A program made the translations under genes and the position numbers. A stretch of 10,175 nucleotides of DNA from JBOHER01 sp050701115 (GTDB lineage: Bacteria > Actinomycetota > Actinomycetes > Mycobacteriales > Pseudonocardiaceae): positions 1 to 10,175 of the forward strand of contig JBOHER010000137.1 in the NCBI GenBank assembly GCA_050701115.1, read 5' to 3'. How positions within the stretch are numbered: position 1 is the first letter of the stretch; the number at the start of each line of letters is the position of its first letter. Positions 8,035 through 10,175 of the stretch are shown piece after piece. Below the pieces are notes generated by a model. The model made no database searches and was not told the DNA's origin. It saw only the letters and a list, made by a program, of their open reading frames with translations.

Positions 8035-8053
8035 GGTGCCCTCGTAGGGCGTC
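8035..8053 (+). terminator. Small hairpin after espG, possible weak terminator
   Basis: GCCCT (8038-8042) pairs with AGGGC (8046-8050) across a CGT loop. Three more pairs including G-U extend the stem to eight pairs (8035-8042 with 8046-8053). It begins 26 bases after the espG stop and lies upstream of the next promoter candidate. There is no T-tract, so intrinsic termination is uncertain; it might only pause or stabilise the transcript end. Confidence 0.25.
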
Positions 8054-8107
8054 GGAGATGACAGTGCCGGTCGCGGGAAAGCGCGGATACGGCCCGTGTT
8101 CGTTCGG

Positions 8108-8113
8108 TACAGT
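8108..8113 (+). promoter_or_regulatory. Putative -10 box for the 154-aa / lipoprotein / PPE-like unit
   Basis: TACAGT is a good match to the TANNNT -10 pattern, in the 145-base gap after espG and 41 bases before ATG 8155. The predicted leader of about 35 bases includes GAGGA at 8146-8150. No TTGACA-like -35 is seen at the right distance. GGGAAA at 8075-8080 resembles an ECF-sigma -35 element, but its spacing to any CGTT-like -10 is poor. Confidence 0.35.
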
Positions 8114-8154
8114 TCCGGTGAGGCTTCGGAGGCAAGATCAGGGGTGAGGAAGCG

Positions 8155-8619
8155 ATGGCGGAGTACGAGGGTTCCGGGAACGTCAGCGGCGGGGATTCCG
8201 CGTCCGGCATGCTCGGCGCGGGCGGCGCGCTGAGTAAGGAGAAGCTGGACGCGATCAAGACCGATTCGAGCAAGCTGGTCGGCATGGCCAGGGCGGGTTC
8301 CTTCGCGGTCGACCCCGAAGGAGCGCGCGGAGTCGCCAAGGCCTACCGCGACATGCGTGATCGGATCGTGATGATGCGAAGAAATGTGGATGCAGCGGCG
8401 CAGGCGCCCAGGCTGGGCAGCGGCCCGTACGCGCTGCAGGTCGCGGAGTTCACCCAGAGGATGGCGCGCGGCGACGACAAGTCCTTCCAAGCCGCACTCG
8501 ACGCGCTGGAGATCATCTGCGAGAACTCCGCCGAGGCGCACGAGATCGCGGCCAACAACTACGTCGAGATGGACGCGTCGGCCGAGCAGACGTTCAAGAA
8601 CGCCGGAGGGAACCTGTAG
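8155..8619 (+). CDS. T7SS-associated helical protein with YxxxD motif (hypothetical)
   Basis: A 154-residue protein without signal peptide or membrane segment. A Gly/Ser-rich N-terminus (1-25) is followed by what look like long amphipathic helices at about 54-84 and 93-150. They are separated by a turn, RLGSGPY (86-92), where WXG100 proteins carry Trp-x-Gly. Near the end of the helical part YVEMD (136-140) fits YxxxD/E, the general T7SS secretion motif normally placed just after a helix-turn-helix. The size, helical hairpin and position between espG and a PPE/WXG-like gene suggest an ESX-type substrate or partner. No WXG motif is present, so it is not a canonical EsxA/EsxB protein. The gene has GAGGA four bases before ATG and its own promoter candidate. 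The next gene begins on the base after its stop (TAGATG). Function is not established. Confidence 0.8.
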   Translation: MAEYEGSGNVSGGDSASGMLGAGGALSKEKLDAIKTDSSKLVGMARAGSFAVDPEGARGVAKAYRDMRDRIVMMRRNVDAAAQAPRLGSGPYALQVAEFTQRMARGDDKSFQAALDALEIICENSAEAHEIAANNYVEMDASAEQTFKNAGGNL

Positions 8620-9222
8620 ATGCACGCCCACCCGATCCGCGCCGTCCTGCTGCCCATTTTGGCGGCCGCAGCCCTCGTGCTGGCCTCCTCCTGCTCCGAG
8701 GAGCCCGGCACGCCTTCTCCAAACGACAATCCGGGTGAGAACACACAACCAACGGCGGCCACCAGCGGGCCCGCAGGCACCCCGCTCGACGCAATCGTCG
8801 CGTGTGACTTGCTGTCCGTCCAGGACCTTTCGCAGTTTGATGTCACTGAGCCAGGCGTGGACGAGGGCGCACTTGGAGGCAGCGACACGAGCGCATGTGG
8901 ATGGGACCGGGCGTCCACTGACAAGCACGCTGGCGCCTCCTTCGGCATCGTTGTTCGTCCGAACCAAGGCATCGACAGCGTCGTGGTCAATTCCGACCGC
9001 ACGATCGAGGACGGGTCTTTTGAGGACCGCCCTGCCCGGATACTAAAGCAGCAGCGTGCGGCGGGAGCGTCGTGCATGCTGGCGCTGGCGGTTGGCAATA
9101 CCTCCCGTGTCGACGTCAACGTCGTCGCGGCCGGTCGGGCCACACTGGACGAAGTCTGCGACACCGTGAACGAGATCGCCACGATCGTGGAACCGAAGTT
9201 GCCGAAGGATGGGGGCTCGTGA
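8620..9222 (+). CDS. DUF3558-like secreted lipoprotein
   Basis: A 200-residue envelope protein. A signal peptide (H4, R7, then a hydrophobic core at 9-22) ends in ASSC, giving a predicted lipidated C25 on the outer face of the membrane. A disordered Ser/Pro/Thr/Asn linker (26-55) leads to a compact domain with four further cysteines: C62 in ACDLL, C93 in ACGW, C152 and C180. The CDLL and CGW blocks are typical of the DUF3558 lipoprotein family of actinobacteria, whose molecular role is unknown; two disulfides are plausible. The -3 residue of the lipobox is Ala rather than the preferred Leu, which is tolerated. ATG directly follows the previous TAG, with GGAGGG nine bases upstream. The stop shares one base with the start of the next gene. 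Co-transcription with T7SS-like genes suggests an envelope role linked to the secreted products, an inference from position. Confidence 0.78.
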   Translation: MHAHPIRAVLLPILAAAALVLASSCSEEPGTPSPNDNPGENTQPTAATSGPAGTPLDAIVACDLLSVQDLSQFDVTEPGVDEGALGGSDTSACGWDRASTDKHAGASFGIVVRPNQGIDSVVVNSDRTIEDGSFEDRPARILKQQRAAGASCMLALAVGNTSRVDVNVVAAGRATLDEVCDTVNEIATIVEPKLPKDGGS

Positions 9223-10175
9223 TGCCGGATGGCGACCAGCAGTACCAGTCGTATGAGGAGCGCCGGCAGGAGGCGCGGGATCGGGCCGGATACGACGAGA
9301 ACGCGACCGGCCTGGTCGGTGGGGTCCGCAATGTCGTCGCGTCCGTGCAGGGCGCCGTGGCCGCGCGCGAGGCCCGTGAGCGGGAGGCCGCCCGGCTGGC
9401 GCACGACGCGGAGTTCCGGGACGGCGCGCCCACCTCGAACGTGGACTACCAGGGCTATGACCACACCGCGCTGCAAGCCATGCTGGCCGGTGTCGATTCG
9501 GGTGGTGCCATGTCGACGCCGTGGACGAACCTGGCCAACGCCATGGCCGAATTCAGCGATGACCTCAACACGGCGGTGAACAAATCCAAGGCCGTGTGGC
9601 AGGGCGAGGCGGCGGACACCGCACACGGGTTCTCGTCCAGCATGAGCACCTGGAGCGAGAGCACCGGTCAGCGCGCGCAACTGGCTTCTGACCGGATGGT
9701 CTCGCAGTCCGAAGCAGCGGCCACCGCGAAGAACTCGATGCCCGAGCCGATCCCGTTCAGTTGGTCCCAGGAGATCCAGAGCTGGGCGACGAATCCGCTC
9801 GACATCGGCGGCGCGGTCGCGGAGTCGTTCGCCAAACAGCGGGCCAGCCAGGACGCCAAGGACGAGGGCGTGCGGGTGATGACGACCTACGACGGCGGGC
9901 TGCACGGGACCGCGTCGCAAAGCCCGGCGTTCGCCGAGCCGCCTTCGCTGAGCGGCTCCAGCGGCGCGACCGACACGACCGGAAGCAGCATCGCGGGCAC
10001 AGGCACAGGCGCACCCACGGTCAATGGTCCGGGTGGCGCAGGCAGCACCGGTGCTTCCGGGTACAGCGGGCCCGGCGGCGGGAGCGATTACCAGGCGCCC
10101 TCAGGTAGCGGCGCGGGCTCAGGCGGGGGCGGCGCACCCGGCTCGCCGAACTCCACCGCGCCGACGCCGCCGCGG
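9222..10175 (+). CDS. PPE/WXG100-like T7SS substrate candidate with Gly/Ser-rich tail, 3' end cut by window
   Basis: The frame is open for 318 codons to the right edge. A charged, Arg/Glu-rich N-terminal segment (about 10-65) looks helical. Then comes NVDYQGYDHTALQAML (73-88) and a helical domain with VWQGEAADTA (125-134), where W126-x-G128 is the WXG-type turn between helices at about 98-122 and 129-170. This arrangement resembles PPE-like or WXG100-like proteins of non-mycobacterial actinomycetes. There is no N-terminal Pro-Pro-Glu. From residue 240 the sequence becomes low-complexity Gly/Ser/Thr/Pro. No signal peptide is seen, as expected for a T7SS substrate. ATG 9222 overlaps the preceding TGA by one base (TGATG), with GGGGG at 9211-9215; an adjacent GTG at 9219 is a possible alternative. 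Co-location with an EspG-like gene supports the reading. The true C-terminus is not visible. Confidence 0.75.
   Translation, partial: MPDGDQQYQSYEERRQEARDRAGYDENATGLVGGVRNVVASVQGAVAAREAREREAARLAHDAEFRDGAPTSNVDYQGYDHTALQAMLAGVDSGGAMSTPWTNLANAMAEFSDDLNTAVNKSKAVWQGEAADTAHGFSSSMSTWSESTGQRAQLASDRMVSQSEAAATAKNSMPEPIPFSWSQEIQSWATNPLDIGGAVAESFAKQRASQDAKDEGVRVMTTYDGGLHGTASQSPAFAEPPSLSGSSGATDTTGSSIAGTGTGAPTVNGPGGAGSTGASGYSGPGGGSDYQAPSGSGAGSGGGGAPGSPNSTAPTPPR
9939..10175 (+). other. Low-complexity Gly/Ser/Thr/Pro-rich coding segment
   Basis: Codons 240-318 of the PPE/WXG-like gene encode almost only Gly, Ser, Thr, Ala and Pro, with short Gly-Ser and Gly-Thr alternations such as GTGTG and GSGAGSGGGG. 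No exact long repeat unit is present. It probably forms a flexible linker or extracellular tail, as in many T7SS substrates. Such tracts are also prone to slippage and assembly error, so the frame here deserves care. Confidence 0.7.

Noticed and set aside
8075..8104. ECF-sigma promoter (GGGAAA ... CGTT) upstream of the 154-aa gene
   Set aside because: The spacing between the two elements is about 20 bases or more, longer than the usual 15-18, and a TANNNT -10 fits better.
7197..8339. A 380-codon minus-strand frame opposite espG
   Set aside because: Low-complexity Arg/Pro/His composition, no recognisable domain, and it opposes a better supported gene.
8559..9920. A 453-codon minus-strand frame opposite the lipoprotein and PPE-like genes
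   Set aside because: The plus strand carries a clear signal peptide and lipobox, packed gene junctions and ribosome-binding sites; the minus frame has none of these.
1..10175. CRISPR arrays, tRNA/rRNA genes, insertion sequences, phage attachment sites
   Set aside because: No regularly spaced repeats, cloverleaf-like segments, transposase motifs or integration signatures were seen on either strand.

Overview
The window is very GC-rich, uses many GTG starts and carries type VII secretion (T7SS/ESX) accessory genes beside a cell-wall cluster. This points to a filamentous, meso-DAP-containing actinomycete. The EspG, DUF3558-type lipoprotein and PPE/WXG-like combination fits the Pseudonocardiaceae (Amycolatopsis, Saccharopolyspora and relatives) best, but the genus cannot be fixed from sequence alone.

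Left two thirds, minus strand (about 1-6890). This is a compact segment of the dcw (division and cell wall) cluster, transcribed right to left as murE-murF-mraY-murD-ftsW. murE, murF and murD are cytoplasmic ligases that add meso-diaminopimelate, D-Ala-D-Ala and D-Glu to the UDP-MurNAc peptide. mraY moves the precursor onto undecaprenyl phosphate (lipid I), and ftsW encodes the SEDS septal glycan polymerase. All five open with GTG. The junctions are 4-bp overlaps (murE/murF and murF/mraY), a 3-bp gap (mraY/murD) and a 14-bp overlap (murD/ftsW), so translation is probably coupled along the operon. ftsW has no stop in the window and runs off the left edge.

Divergent intergenic region (about 6891-7076). 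It holds a probable murE promoter whose -10 hexamer sits directly in front of the GTG, suggesting a leaderless murE mRNA. It also holds a possible rightward promoter and a pair of small inverted and direct repeats.

Right third, plus strand (about 7077-10175). A T7SS-associated cluster contains a short, apparently frameshifted small gene, an EspG-family chaperone-like protein, a 154-aa helical protein with a YxxxD motif, a DUF3558-like lipoprotein, and a PPE/WXG100-like protein with a Gly/Ser/Pro-rich tail that runs off the right edge. The last three are packed end to end (0-bp gap and 1-bp overlap) and look like one transcription unit with its own promoter. A reasonable inference is that EspG keeps one or more of the helical substrates export-competent and that the lipoprotein works at the envelope. 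No core ESX machinery (EccB/C/D/E, MycP) is visible.

The most notable point is the junction itself. murE is normally preceded by the septal transpeptidase gene (ftsI/pbpB), but here it is preceded by a divergent T7SS cluster of at least 3 kb.
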